From contig CAMOSU010000002.1 in NCBI GenBank assembly GCA_946625125.1, forward strand, positions 1-53,575: a stretch of 53,575 nt of DNA. The letters run 5' to 3'. Each line of letters begins with the position of its first letter. Position 1 is the first letter of the stretch. The translations under genes were made by a program, and so were the position numbers. Origin of the DNA: an uncultured Clostridia bacterium (GTDB taxonomy: Bacteria; Bacillota; Clostridia; Oscillospirales; Oscillospiraceae). Shown piece by piece: positions 39,392-47,806 of this stretch. The notes under the pieces are model-generated. The model did not search any database. It saw only the letters and a program-made list of their open reading frames with translations, and was not told where the DNA came from.

Positions 39392-40390
39392 ATGAAAGAC
39401 TGGAAAAATCCGGAGCTCCGACGGGAGCTGCTGTTTTACGGCCTCATGGCCTCGACCTTCGGGGCTGTGGGGCTGCTTGTCTCGCCATGGGCGGGGCTGC
39501 TGGGCTTTTGCGCGGGACTGGCGGGAGGCGGCCTGCATTGGCTTTTCCTCCATCGGCGCTACCGGGAGCTTGCGGAATTGAGTCAGAGCCTGGACCGGGT
39601 GCTGCACAACCAGGCTCCCGTCCTGGAGGACAGCGGGGAGGGGGAGCTGGCCATACTCCGCAGCGAGATCCGAAAGATGACCCTCCGGCTGCGGGAAAGC
39701 ATAGACCGGCTGGGGCAGGACAAGCAGGCTTTGAGCCAATCTCTGGCGGACATATCCCACCAGCTTCGGACGCCCCTGACCTCCATGAACCTGAGTCTCT
39801 CCCTCCTGGCCCAAGCCCGGGAGGAGGAACAGCGTCTGCGGCTGTGCCGGGAATTGAAGCGCTCCCTGGAGCGGATGGACTGGCTGGTGGAAACCCTGCT
39901 GAAGCTCTCCAGACTGGATGCGGGGGTGGTGCTCTTTGAGCCGGAGCCCATCAGCGCCGGGGCGCTGACAGAGCTGGCAGTCCGGGCGCTTCGGATTCCC
40001 ATGGAGCTGCGGGAGCAGCGCTTTGAACAAGACACCGGAGACGCGGTCCTGATGGCAGACCCCGCCTGGACCGCCGAGGCCCTGGGGAACCTCCTGAAAA
40101 ACTGCGTGGAGCACTGCCCGGTGGGGGGGACTGTCACCGTCACGGCACGGCAGACGCCTATTTTCACGGAGCTTAGCGTCACGGACACCGGCCCCGGCAT
40201 CCCCCAGGAGGACCTGCCCCATCTGTTTGAGCGCTTCTACCGGGGCAAAAACGCCGAGGAGAACAGCGTGGGCATCGGCCTGGCCCTGGCAAGACAGATC
40301 GTCAGCGCTCAGAACGGCACCCTCCAGGCCGCCAACCGCCCCGAGGGCGGGGCAAGGTTCACGATGCGGTTCTACGCGGGAACGGTATGA
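39392..40390 (+). CDS. Sensor histidine kinase
   Basis: 332 residues. Two close N-terminal membrane helices (about 14-52) with almost no extracellular loop, as in intramembrane-sensing kinases. A short linker leads to the HisKA domain with SHQLRTPLTSMN (phospho-His123) and a HATPase_c domain with NLLKNCVEHC (N box), DTGPGIP (G1) and GIGLALA (G2). Intramembrane-sensing kinases of this design usually watch cell-envelope stress through a partner ABC permease, which fits the transporter downstream. Confidence 0.92.
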   Translation: MKDWKNPELRRELLFYGLMASTFGAVGLLVSPWAGLLGFCAGLAGGGLHWLFLHRRYRELAELSQSLDRVLHNQAPVLEDSGEGELAILRSEIRKMTLRLRESIDRLGQDKQALSQSLADISHQLRTPLTSMNLSLSLLAQAREEEQRLRLCRELKRSLERMDWLVETLLKLSRLDAGVVLFEPEPISAGALTELAVRALRIPMELREQRFEQDTGDAVLMADPAWTAEALGNLLKNCVEHCPVGGTVTVTARQTPIFTELSVTDTGPGIPQEDLPHLFERFYRGKNAEENSVGIGLALARQIVSAQNGTLQAANRPEGGARFTMRFYAGTV

Positions 40391-40497
40391 CATCTACCCA
40401 GGGCAAAATGAATACATGAAGACTGAAAAGAAGTCAATATGACTGAAGGAACGCTTACGACATCCACGACGCCCAGAGCTATGATGACCGCCTGACC

Positions 40498-40746
40498 ATG
40501 AGTTATATCGGCGGGATGATTAAACGTCATCAAAGCGAGTTTCGCTTCTGGCTGCGGGTCTACCACGGATTTCTGTTTTGCCTGCTGCCGAAGTACGCGG
40601 CTCTGATCACCCTTGCGGTGGTTTTTGCCGCGGGAAAACCGTTTCGGATTGCGTTAAACATCATGGCAGGCATAGGCCTTTTATTCTATGTGGTAATCCG
40701 TATGCAGTTTGACAGCAGCCACCAGTCCAGATATGTGAAACGATAA
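40498..40746 (+). CDS. Small two-helix membrane protein, possibly 5'-frameshifted
   Basis: 82 residues from ATG 40498: a basic cytoplasmic start KRHQSEFRFWLR and two hydrophobic segments. No ribosome binding site precedes this ATG. The same frame reads sensibly upstream to 40447 (NAYDIHDAQSYDDRLT) and then meets TGA at 40444. A start at ATG 40439 would reach this frame if one base were added or lost near 40447, so the gene may be intact elsewhere and damaged here. GC content is lower than in neighbours. I do not recognise the family. Confidence 0.45.
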   Translation: MSYIGGMIKRHQSEFRFWLRVYHGFLFCLLPKYAALITLAVVFAAGKPFRIALNIMAGIGLLFYVVIRMQFDSSHQSRYVKR

Positions 40747-40900
40747 CTTGATCCAGAAATAAGCACATCGTTTCATTTGGCCAGGCTGCCGGAACTTATG
40801 CGGCGCTGGTCTCGCAATGACATACTTGGGAGGCTGGCGCGCATTGTCGAAAGGGTTCTTGCGTCGCGGCAACCCCTCCACCGCCCTTAAGGGCGGTCCC

Positions 40901-40927
40901 CCTCCCCTGCAAGCAGGGGAGGTTTTT
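40901..40927 (+). terminator. Terminator upstream of the ABC genes
   Basis: CCTCCCCTGC, loop AA, GCAGGGGAGG, TTTTT. It ends the preceding transcript. Confidence 0.85.
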
Positions 40928-40986
40928 CTGATCCCCGGCCTTTGATTCCGGATTTCCTTCCCGCAAAGATGACAAATTTCTTATCA

Positions 40987-41022
40987 AACAGTCACCCAAC
41001 TGTCACTTTGGCCTGTTATAAT
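40987..41022 (+). promoter_or_regulatory. Response-regulator-type direct repeats and -10 of the ABC transporter
   Basis: AACAGTCAC (40987-40995) and AACTGTCAC (40998-41006) are spaced 11 bases start to start, one helical turn, as expected for a dimeric OmpR-type regulator. TATAAT follows at 41017-41022, and there is no good -35 hexamer, as at activator-dependent promoters. Confidence 0.7.
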
Positions 41023-41052
41023 GGGGCCATGAAAACCAAGGAGGAAGCCATC

Positions 41053-41736
41053 ATGGAACTATTGCGGGTTGAACATTTATCCAAACACTACGGTGCCGGG
41101 GAGAACCTGGTGAAGGCCGTGGACGACGTTTCCTTTTCCGTAGAGAAGGGGGAGTTTTTGGCAATCATCGGTCCCTCCGGCTCCGGCAAGTCCACCCTGC
41201 TGCACATTTTAGGGGGCGTGGACCGGCCCACGGCGGGAAAGGTCTTTGTGGACGGCCAGGACGTGTACGCCCAGGACGACGAGGCCCTGGCGGTCTTCCG
41301 TCGGCGTCAGGTGGGGCTGATCTATCAGTTCTACAATCTGATCCCGGTGCTGACGGCGGAGGAAAACATGACCCTCCCGGTGCTTCTGGACGGAAGAACG
41401 GTCAACCAGGAGCGGCTGGAGGAGCTGCTGGACACCCTGGGACTCCGGGACCGGCGGAAGGCCCTGCCCAACCAGCTCTCCGGCGGTCAGCAGCAGCGGG
41501 TCTCCATCGGCAGGGCCTTGATGAACGCCCCGGCGGTGGTGCTGGCGGACGAGCCCACGGGGAACCTGGACAGCAAGAACAGCCAGGAGATTGTGGAGCT
41601 GCTGAAGCTCTCCAACCGCCGCTACGGCCAGACCCTCATTGTCATCACCCACGATGAATCCATCGCCCTCCAGGCGGACCGGATCATCGCCATCGAGGAC
41701 GGCAAGATTGTCCGGGATGAGAGGGTGCGGGGATGA
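41053..41736 (+). CDS. ABC transporter ATP-binding protein (MacB/BceA type)
   Basis: 227 residues. Walker A GPSGSGKST (40-48), Q-loop near FYNLIP, signature LSGGQ (142-146), Walker B VVLADEPTG (162-170), and the H-loop ITHD. The length and FYNLIPVLTAEENM/LPNQLSGGQQQRVSI pattern match MacB/LolD/BceA ATPases, which drive FtsX-type permeases by mechanotransmission rather than classic import or export. The start at 41053 follows AAGGAGG with eight-base spacing. It overlaps the permease gene by four bases. Confidence 0.95.
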   Translation: MELLRVEHLSKHYGAGENLVKAVDDVSFSVEKGEFLAIIGPSGSGKSTLLHILGGVDRPTAGKVFVDGQDVYAQDDEALAVFRRRQVGLIYQFYNLIPVLTAEENMTLPVLLDGRTVNQERLEELLDTLGLRDRRKALPNQLSGGQQQRVSIGRALMNAPAVVLADEPTGNLDSKNSQEIVELLKLSNRRYGQTLIVITHDESIALQADRIIAIEDGKIVRDERVRG

Positions 41737-44399
41737 ATATTCTGACACAGTACACCCGCCGCTGTCTGCGGCGGAACCGGGTCCGCACCCTGGTGACGGT
41801 CATCGGCATTATCCTTTCCGTGGCCCTGTTCACCGCCGTGGCGGAGGGCGCCGTATCCGGGCTGCAATACCTTGTGGACGTGGCAAAGGCTGAAGCCGGC
41901 GCTTACCACGCCATGTACGACGAGATCAGTCAGGACCAGTTGGAGGAGCTGCGGAGCCAGGAGGGCGTGGAGCAGGTGGTCACCCTGGACGGCCTGGGCT
42001 GGGCCCTGGCCGGGGACGCAAGCCAGGTCTATCCCTATCTGCGCATCAGCGCCATGTCCGAAGACTTTTGTGAACTGGTCTCCGTCCGACTCTTGGAGGG
42101 CCGGATGCCGGAAAACTCCCGTGAGCTGATTATCTCCAACCGGGCTGCCGCTTCCACCGGCGCGGATCTCCGGGTGGGCCAGCGCCTGCGTCTCCGCCTG
42201 GGGCAGCGGGAGACCCTGGAGGGCCAGCCTCTGGGGGAGCACAATCCCTATCTCTTTGAGGAGGAGCGCCTGACAGACTGCACGGAGGCTGACTATACCA
42301 TCGTAGGCCTTTACGACCGCCTTTCCAGCGACATTGAGAGCTATGAAATGCCCGGTACTCTGGTCCTCACCGTGGGAGCCTCCAGCTTGGACCGCAAGGC
42401 CTTCTTCACCCTGGATCGGATCGGGGACACCCTGGGCTTTCTGCAGACCCACGACTATGGCAGCTCTTCCGTGGAAAACCGGGATCTGCTGCTCTACTCC
42501 GGGGTTTCATCCAATCAGCTTTTGACCCGGGTGATTTACGGCCTGGCAGCCATTCTCTTCGCGCTGATCTTTCTGGGCTCCGTGGCTTTGATTTACAATT
42601 CCTTCTCCATTTCCGTCTCCCAGCGCACCCAGCAGTTTGGCCTGCTGAAGTCCATCGGAGCCACCAATCGGCAGATGCGCCGGGCCGTGCTGACGGAAGC
42701 TCTGCTGCTCTGCGTCGTGGGAATCCCGGCGGGGCTGCTGCTGGGCTGCGGCGGCATCGGCCTGACCCTGCGCTTCCTCCGGCCCGCCTTTGCCCGCTTC
42801 ATCCCGATCAGCGGCTCCGAGGGCGTGAACATCCATCTGGTTCCCAGCCTCCCCGCTCTGGCTCTGGCTGCGGGAATCGGACTGCTCACCGCTCTGGTCT
42901 CCGCCTGGATTCCGGCAAAACGGGCCACCCGACTGCCTCCCATCTCCGCCATCCGGCAGAGCCGGGATGTGAAGGTCCGGGCCGGGGAGCTGCGGGTCTC
43001 CGGCCTCACCCGGCGAATTTTCGGCTTTCCCGGGACTCTGGCAGCCAAAAACTTCAAGCGCAGCCGGAAGCAGTACCGCTCCACCGTGGTCTCCCTCTTT
43101 ATGAGCATCGTCCTGTTCATCTCCGCCTGCTCCTTTGCCGATTGTCTGCGCCGGGACGTGGCGGAAAACGTCAGCTCCTTCCCGGCGGATCTCATCATCC
43201 AATACGAAGGTCCGGAGCCCCTGGAGGACCCGGAGACCGTCAACCGGGGGATTTCCGCCGTAGAAGGCATCTCCCAAGAGGTATACAGCGCCCACTGTTC
43301 CCTGACTCTGGAGCTGGAAGCGGAAAGCCTTAGCCCCCAGGCCCTGTCCATGCTGGGCGGCCAGGAGGACCCTGTTCCCTGGATTCTGGAGCTGTTTTTC
43401 CTGCCGGATGAAGTCTATGGGCAGCTATGCGCTGAGGCGGGACTGGACCCTGCCCGGGGCGAAGCCCTGCTCTACGGACGCACCCAGGGCATGGTGTACC
43501 AGCAAAACGGCGCCGCTTACATGAGCTATGATCTTTTGAAGCAGGGGTTTGTTCCCCTGGAGGCCTCCCTGAAATGGGAAACCAGTTACATTCCCGGCTA
43601 TTATCAAGGGGAAACCGAGTACAGCGAGGAGGGAGAAATCAGCGCCTACTGCTTCGACTCCTATGAGACAGACGAAACGGGCAAGCCCGTGGATCGGATC
43701 AAGCTGTCCCCCGCCGAGGCGGAGGGGGGAAGCCCCGTCACCATCGCCGCCTGCCTGGAGGAGAAGCCCCTGGCTGCCGGGGCCGATGGCTGCTCCCTCT
43801 ACCTGCCCCTTTCCGCCGCGGAGGGTCTGCTGAAGGGACGGGTCCGGCTGGAACAGAACTGGTTCCTTCGGGCGGAAAACCACAGTCAGGTCAGGCAGAA
43901 GCTGGAAAACGCCCTGTCTGCCCTGAGCCTGTCCCAAGACCTGCATGTTTGGGATACCCGGGAAGGAGAGGAGGGAAACCAAGCCCTGCTGCTGGTGCTG
44001 AACGTCTTCACCTTTGGCTTCATCGTTCTGATCTCCCTGATCGCGGCGGCCAACGTCTTCAACACCATCTCCACGAACATCGCCCTGCGGCGGCGGGAGT
44101 TCGCCACTCTGAAATCCGTGGGTATGGGAAACCGGGCCTTTGGCCGGATGATGCGCTTTGAGTGTCTGCTCTACGGGGCCAAAGCCCTGCTGTTCGGACT
44201 GCCTGTCTCGATTCTGATGAGCTGGCTCATCTGGAAAACCGTGAACAACGCCTTTTTGACCTCCTATCACCTGCCCTGGACCGCCATGGGCATTGCGGCG
44301 GGCTCTGTCTTCCTGGTGGTCTTCGCCACCATGCTCTACGCCACGGGAAAAATCCGCAGGGACAATCCCATGGACGCGCTGAAAACGGAAACCCTGTAA
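41733..44399 (+). CDS. FtsX/MacB-type ABC transporter permease
   Basis: 888 residues. An N-terminal membrane helix (RVRTLVTVIGIILSVALFTAVAEG) precedes an extracytoplasmic domain, then an FtsX-like three-helix block (about 260-400) with QFGLLKSIGATNRQMRRAVLTEALLL. A second half has helices near 450, a large extracellular region (about 480-740) and a second FtsX block with REFATLKSVGMGNRAFGRMMRFECLLYG. It ends with the cytoplasmic NPMDALKTETL tail. With the adjacent two-component system it fits peptide-antibiotic or envelope-stress modules; substrate unknown. Confidence 0.92.
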   Translation: MNILTQYTRRCLRRNRVRTLVTVIGIILSVALFTAVAEGAVSGLQYLVDVAKAEAGAYHAMYDEISQDQLEELRSQEGVEQVVTLDGLGWALAGDASQVYPYLRISAMSEDFCELVSVRLLEGRMPENSRELIISNRAAASTGADLRVGQRLRLRLGQRETLEGQPLGEHNPYLFEEERLTDCTEADYTIVGLYDRLSSDIESYEMPGTLVLTVGASSLDRKAFFTLDRIGDTLGFLQTHDYGSSSVENRDLLLYSGVSSNQLLTRVIYGLAAILFALIFLGSVALIYNSFSISVSQRTQQFGLLKSIGATNRQMRRAVLTEALLLCVVGIPAGLLLGCGGIGLTLRFLRPAFARFIPISGSEGVNIHLVPSLPALALAAGIGLLTALVSAWIPAKRATRLPPISAIRQSRDVKVRAGELRVSGLTRRIFGFPGTLAAKNFKRSRKQYRSTVVSLFMSIVLFISACSFADCLRRDVAENVSSFPADLIIQYEGPEPLEDPETVNRGISAVEGISQEVYSAHCSLTLELEAESLSPQALSMLGGQEDPVPWILELFFLPDEVYGQLCAEAGLDPARGEALLYGRTQGMVYQQNGAAYMSYDLLKQGFVPLEASLKWETSYIPGYYQGETEYSEEGEISAYCFDSYETDETGKPVDRIKLSPAEAEGGSPVTIAACLEEKPLAAGADGCSLYLPLSAAEGLLKGRVRLEQNWFLRAENHSQVRQKLENALSALSLSQDLHVWDTREGEEGNQALLLVLNVFTFGFIVLISLIAAANVFNTISTNIALRRREFATLKSVGMGNRAFGRMMRFECLLYGAKALLFGLPVSILMSWLIWKTVNNAFLTSYHLPWTAMGIAAGSVFLVVFATMLYATGKIRRDNPMDALKTETL

Positions 44400-44419
44400 T
44401 TGTATCTCCCATAACAAAT

Positions 44420-44455
44420 CGCGGCGCAGGTTCACAGATTGTGAACCGCGCCGCG
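44420..44455. terminator. Hairpin between convergent ABC permease and DMT transporter genes
   Basis: CGCGGCGC-A-GGTTCAC, loop AGATT, GTGAACC-GCGCCGCG, then TTCCTT. Likely to act on the plus strand; the minus-strand T-run is lacking apart from TTTG. Confidence 0.7.
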
Positions 44456-44460
44456 TTCCT

Positions 44461-45312
44461 TCACAGATTCAAAAGCACCAGGGCGGCAAGTATCAGCCCC
44501 ACTCCCATCCACTGACGGCGGCGGAGCCGCTCCCGGAAAAGCAGGGCTCCCGCGCCCAGCACCAGCAGAATGGTTCCGGTGCTGTACACCGGGTACACCA
44601 CAAAGGCTGGCAGCCGCTGCAAAGCCAGCAGCAGCAGATAGGAGGAAAAGTAATTCGGCACTCCCACCGCGGCCCCTGCCAGCACTTCCTTCCCCAGCAG
44701 GGCCTTCCCCCCGCGTTTTCCTTCCCGGAGCGCCAGCAGTCCGGTGAGCAGCAGGGCCGTGAGGAAGAGCCAGAAGAAAAAGTGGGTGCTCTCTCCCGGG
44801 TCCGCAAGCTGCTCAAAGACCTTGGACATGGCGTCCGCCCCGCCGCTGCACAGCAGAGTCAGAAGCAGCAGCCAGAAGCCGCCGAGGCCCTCCCTTTTGT
44901 TTTCACCCTGTCCCGCGTGGATCAGCACCAGAGCGCCCAGCACCAGCAGCACGCCCAGAAGCTGCAGCAGCCTGGGCTGCTCCCGGAAGAACAACACGCT
45001 GACCAGCAGGGAAACCAACAGCCCCAGCCGGGCAAAGGCAGAGCTGAGCCCCGCTCCGTTTCGGTGGACGCTGGACTGCATCAGCACCAGGGCCGTCACA
45101 TAAAAGCCCCCCGCCACGGCCCCCAGGAGAAGGGTTGTGGAGCTGCTGCGAAGCACGGAGCTGCCCCGGGGGGTCATCACCAGCGCCAGCAGAACGCAGG
45201 TCAGATAATTGCCCAGAATGATCCCATAGCGATTCCCCGCAGGGTCGTGAAAGCGGCGCAGCGCCAGGGCCATGGATGCGCTGCTGAGAATGGCGGCAAG
45301 CAGGAAGAGCAT
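44461..45312 (-). CDS. EamA/DMT superfamily transporter
   Basis: 283 residues with ten hydrophobic segments arranged as two EamA repeats. Conserved points are the Arg/Glu-bearing ends FFREQPRLLQLLGVLLVLGALVLI in the first half and LLFRERLRRRQWMGVGLILAALVLLNL at the end. DMT proteins export or import small metabolites such as amino acids; the substrate cannot be named. The start is taken as 45312, after GGGAGGGAAGGATC; in-frame sequence further upstream belongs to a repeat. Confidence 0.85.
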   Translation of the reverse strand: MLFLLAAILSSASMALALRRFHDPAGNRYGIILGNYLTCVLLALVMTPRGSSVLRSSSTTLLLGAVAGGFYVTALVLMQSSVHRNGAGLSSAFARLGLLVSLLVSVLFFREQPRLLQLLGVLLVLGALVLIHAGQGENKREGLGGFWLLLLTLLCSGGADAMSKVFEQLADPGESTHFFFWLFLTALLLTGLLALREGKRGGKALLGKEVLAGAAVGVPNYFSSYLLLLALQRLPAFVVYPVYSTGTILLVLGAGALLFRERLRRRQWMGVGLILAALVLLNL

Positions 45313-45339
45313 GATCCTTCCCTCCCTTTTTTCCGGTAA

Positions 45340-45432
45340 CAGTTCAGCCCACACCATAGAGCGGCCTGAGCCCAGGCCGCCGCGTATCCCGGGGCAAGCC
45401 CCCGTTTCCACGGTAGGGACGGCACTGTTACG
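45340..45432. repeat. Modular palindromic repeat remnant, GGCCGCC core
   Basis: GCGGCCTGAGCCCAGGCCGC core, then CGTATCCCGGGGCAAGCCCCC, TTTCCACGGTAGGGACGGCA. The order is the same as at 26396-26480, and the core is also present at the window end. Confidence 0.8.
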
Positions 45433-45472
45433 TTTTCTGTATCATACTTCACCCGCTCCGGGAAGTCAACCC

Positions 45473-45501
45473 TTGCAATTCCCATTGGGATGTGCTATGA
45501 T
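45473..45501 (+). promoter_or_regulatory. Promoter of the zinc-ribbon gene pair
   Basis: TTGCAA at 45473-45478, 17-base spacer, TATGAT at 45496-45501 with an extended TGC. Confidence 0.65.
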
Positions 45502-45537
45502 AGCCTCAGATTTACAATCAAAGGAAGGAATCGAACC

Positions 45538-45762
45538 ATGGATATTCACGAACGCTTTGTGCTCCAGGATTGCCCCCGCTGCGGCGGACCGGGGCTGCTG
45601 GAGGAGGAGAACGGCTGGTGCTTCTATGCCGTGTGTATGGACTGCGGGGCGCAAACCGCTCCCTTTGAATACAAAACCCCCGAACAGCGGGAGGAGGCCG
45701 CGGGAAAGGCCGCCCTGCTGTGGAATATGGGAAAGGTCATCCGGCAGGAAAACGGAGAATAA
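45538..45762 (+). CDS. Lar-like (restriction alleviation family) zinc-ribbon protein
   Basis: 74 residues. Four cysteines in two pairs, C12-P-R-C15 and C33-M-D-C36, and an Ala-Ala-Leu-Leu-Trp-Asn helix near residue 60 match the Lar-type pattern C-P-x-C-G...C-x-x-C-G...W-N. In phages and Rac prophage Lar modulates type I restriction; in Clostridia such genes are common and untested. The gene may be a phage relic, although no phage genes surround it. AAGGAAGG precedes the start. Confidence 0.75.
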   Translation: MDIHERFVLQDCPRCGGPGLLEEENGWCFYAVCMDCGAQTAPFEYKTPEQREEAAGKAALLWNMGKVIRQENGE

Positions 45763-45792
45763 AACCCCGAAGGGGAAGGGAGGAACGCAAGC

Positions 45793-46218
45793 ATGCGAGG
45801 CTATCGCTGTCCGAGCTGCGGAAAGCTCTACGATCCCGAAAAAATTGAGCTCTGTCCCGCCTGCGGCGCGGCTCCGGCTCCCTCGATCTGGACCGGCATC
45901 GAGCGGAAACGCACCGCCGCCCGCTTCCGGGACGAGGAGCGGCAGGGCTCCCATCCCCACTGTCACGAGGACGACGCCTGGACCGGCAGCTACGGCGCCA
46001 AGACCCACAGTGCCGCCGTACAGCGGCAGGAGGACCATTACCGCCATGCCGCGTCTGCGCACAGCAAGCAGGGCAAGACCGGCAAAAAGGGCCTGGGGCA
46101 GCTTTTGAAGGAGCATCCCTGGTTGATTCTGCTGTTTTTCCTGCTGCCCTATCTTTTGTACGCGGCCGTGCTGTTCCTGCTCCATGTGATTACCCACCTC
46201 AACTTTTTTCTGTCCTGA
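45793..46218 (+). CDS. Zinc-ribbon protein with C-terminal membrane helix
   Basis: 141 residues. The N-terminal zinc ribbon has C6-P-S-C9 and C21-P-A-C24. A His-rich polar region follows (about 50-100), including HPHCHEDD. The C-terminal membrane segment is WLILLFFLLPYLLYAAVLFLLHVI. The protein is therefore tail-anchored with the zinc ribbon in the cytoplasm. No family recognised beyond this architecture. It lies 30 bases after the Lar-like gene and is closed by a strong terminator. Confidence 0.7.
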   Translation: MRGYRCPSCGKLYDPEKIELCPACGAAPAPSIWTGIERKRTAARFRDEERQGSHPHCHEDDAWTGSYGAKTHSAAVQRQEDHYRHAASAHSKQGKTGKKGLGQLLKEHPWLILLFFLLPYLLYAAVLFLLHVITHLNFFLS

Positions 46219-46259
46219 AAGAAGGTCCCCCGGCGCGGTTGCGCCGGGGGACCTTCTTT
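46218..46259. terminator. Bidirectional terminator between convergent genes
   Basis: AAAGAAGGTCCCCCGGCGC, loop GGTT, GCGCCGGGGGACCTTCTTT: nineteen perfect pairs with A- and T-rich ends. Confidence 0.92.
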
Positions 46260-46275
46260 CTCCGAAGGACGCCCG

Positions 46276-46794
46276 TCATAGATCTCTGTAAAAGAAAAGA
46301 TTCGCCTTGTGGGCCTGTTTTGTGCCTCCGTAGCTGCGATTGTCAAAGCCGCCGATGGAGAAGCCGTGGGCCAGGTAAAACAGGCAGGCGGAGGCGTTGT
46401 TGTCCTGGGCGATGACATAGACTCCCTTCCTCTCCAGCCGGGCCGCCTGCTCCATGCAGGCCTCCAGGAGCCTGCCTCCCACCCCCCGGCCCCGATAGGC
46501 CGCCGATACCTTCAGATCGTCCAGATACAGATAGCGAAACGGTTCCCGGCGCAGCACCGCCAGGCCCACGCAGCGCCCCTCCAGATAAGCCCCCAGGAAA
46601 ATGCCCTCGTCTCGCTCCGGATCATAGTCCTCGTCGGGAAAGCAGTCCCATTCCCGGTTCTCCAGGGGCTCCACCCGGTAGGACCACCGGCCCTCATGCA
46701 GAGCCGGAATCACCCGTCCCCAAAGGGCGAAGGGCTCGTTTTTCAGCCTGGCGTCCTCCTTGTGGGCCGGGTCTATGACTCTGATTTCCACCAT
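46276..46794 (-). CDS. GNAT acetyltransferase, streptothricin acetyltransferase-like
   Basis: 172 residues. The N-terminal part (ENE/KNEPFALWGRVIPALHEGRWSYRVEPL) and the acetyl-CoA loop AYRGRGVGGRLLEACMEQA followed by DNNASACLFYLAHGFSIGGFDNRSYGG match the Sat/SatA family, which acetylates the beta-lysine of streptothricin. Chromosomal relatives often have other amine substrates. It is the last gene of a minus-strand operon after the radical SAM gene, four bases away. A direct antibiotic-resistance role is possible but unproven. Confidence 0.8.
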   Translation of the reverse strand: MVEIRVIDPAHKEDARLKNEPFALWGRVIPALHEGRWSYRVEPLENREWDCFPDEDYDPERDEGIFLGAYLEGRCVGLAVLRREPFRYLYLDDLKVSAAYRGRGVGGRLLEACMEQAARLERKGVYVIAQDNNASACLFYLAHGFSIGGFDNRSYGGTKQAHKANLFFYRDL

Positions 46795-46797
46795 GGC

Positions 46798-47805
46798 TCA
46801 GTACCTCCTGCTGCCGGACTGCCGCTCGTCGCTCACGTCGTAGACCCTAAGATCAAACTCCCGGGCGTATTGGCGGCGGTAGTGATAAAACAGATCCCGC
46901 TGACGGTAGAGAAGCTGCCCCTCCGGGTCCCCATAGCGCGCTGCCAGCTCCTCCAGGGAGGGAAAGGCGGCGTAGTAGGCCTCGTCCAGCTCCTCCAGCT
47001 CCCGGATCAGCGCCTGGGGCTCCATGGCTTCACAGCGGGCGATGTTGTCTGCCCGCAGGGACAGCAGCAGCGCCCGGTGGGTCTCCGGGGCAAAGCCCTC
47101 CCGGAGCCATTCTCCCTCCGTCCGATAGAGCCTACGGTTCAGCAGGCCGCCCACCCCCTCCGGCAAGGCTGCCAGATCCTGTTTCCGAATCCGGATGGGG
47201 GCAAGGGCCGCCCCCCTGCCCTCCTCATGGGGAACAAAGAGAAAGAGCCGGAGTCCGGGGACCCTTTTCAGAAGCAGCTCCGTCAACGCCGAAATTTGAT
47301 TCAGGTTTTCCCGGGTCAGGGGGATGCCGCAGCTAAGCTCCAAGCCCGCATCCCTGGCGGCTGCCATCAGGCGCAGGAGATTGTCAAAGTCCCCTGCTCT
47401 GCCGGCGAATCGGTCGTGGTATGCCTTTTCCCCATAGATCGTAACGTTCAGGCGCTTGACGCCCTCTTCGGCCAGGAGCTTCGCCAATGCGCCGCTTTCC
47501 GCCTCGTCCCGGAGCTTCATGCCGTCGCACTGCAAGAACTCTGCCTGGGGACTTCCCAGGCGGCGCAGGGTCCCCAGGGCCTCCCGGAGCCTTGGGTGCT
47601 CCATGGAATAGCCAAAGCTGAAGCTGAAGCCCAGCTCCGGGCGGTGTGCGGCCAGCCATTCCCCCAGCTTTTGGGCATAGCGGCTGCTCCGCTCCCAGGC
47701 GGCGCCAACGGGGCTTCCGTCCCAGGACAGCAGGCAGTAGCGGCATCGGCAGCCGCAGGGGACGCAGAGGTCCATCACCTGGAGAGATTCAGTCTGTATT
47801 TCCAT
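46798..47805 (-). CDS. Radical SAM protein without SPASM domain
   Basis: 335 residues. The radical SAM motif C-x3-C-x2-C is C17-G-C-R-C21-R-Y-C24, with an aromatic before the last Cys as usual. The TIM-barrel part extends to about residue 230 with RLNVTIYGEKAYHDRFAG and GLELSCGIPLTRENLNQI. The C-terminal 100 residues are Arg/Glu/Tyr-rich and lack extra cysteines, so there is no auxiliary cluster domain. The reaction is not assignable from sequence. It starts right after the tandem GNAT stop (TGACATAATATG) and is read with both GNAT genes. Confidence 0.85.
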   Translation of the reverse strand: MEIQTESLQVMDLCVPCGCRCRYCLLSWDGSPVGAAWERSSRYAQKLGEWLAAHRPELGFSFSFGYSMEHPRLREALGTLRRLGSPQAEFLQCDGMKLRDEAESGALAKLLAEEGVKRLNVTIYGEKAYHDRFAGRAGDFDNLLRLMAAARDAGLELSCGIPLTRENLNQISALTELLLKRVPGLRLFLFVPHEEGRGAALAPIRIRKQDLAALPEGVGGLLNRRLYRTEGEWLREGFAPETHRALLLSLRADNIARCEAMEPQALIRELEELDEAYYAAFPSLEELAARYGDPEGQLLYRQRDLFYHYRRQYAREFDLRVYDVSDERQSGSRRY

Positions 47806-47806
47806 A

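Larger units (their letters stand above)
40747..41030. other. Intergenic region with repeat fragment, palindrome, terminator and ABC promoter
   Basis: About 305 bases before the ABC gene without a gene. It holds a GCCGGAACTTATGC fragment of the modular repeats at 40787-40800, the palindrome CCGCCCTTAAGGGCGG at 40881-40896, an intrinsic terminator at 40901-40927, and the direct repeats and -10 of the ABC promoter. Confidence 0.75.

Noticed and set aside
38627-40393. Long minus-strand open frame across the response regulator and kinase
   Set aside because: It spans two well-supported plus-strand genes and their promoter; no family features.
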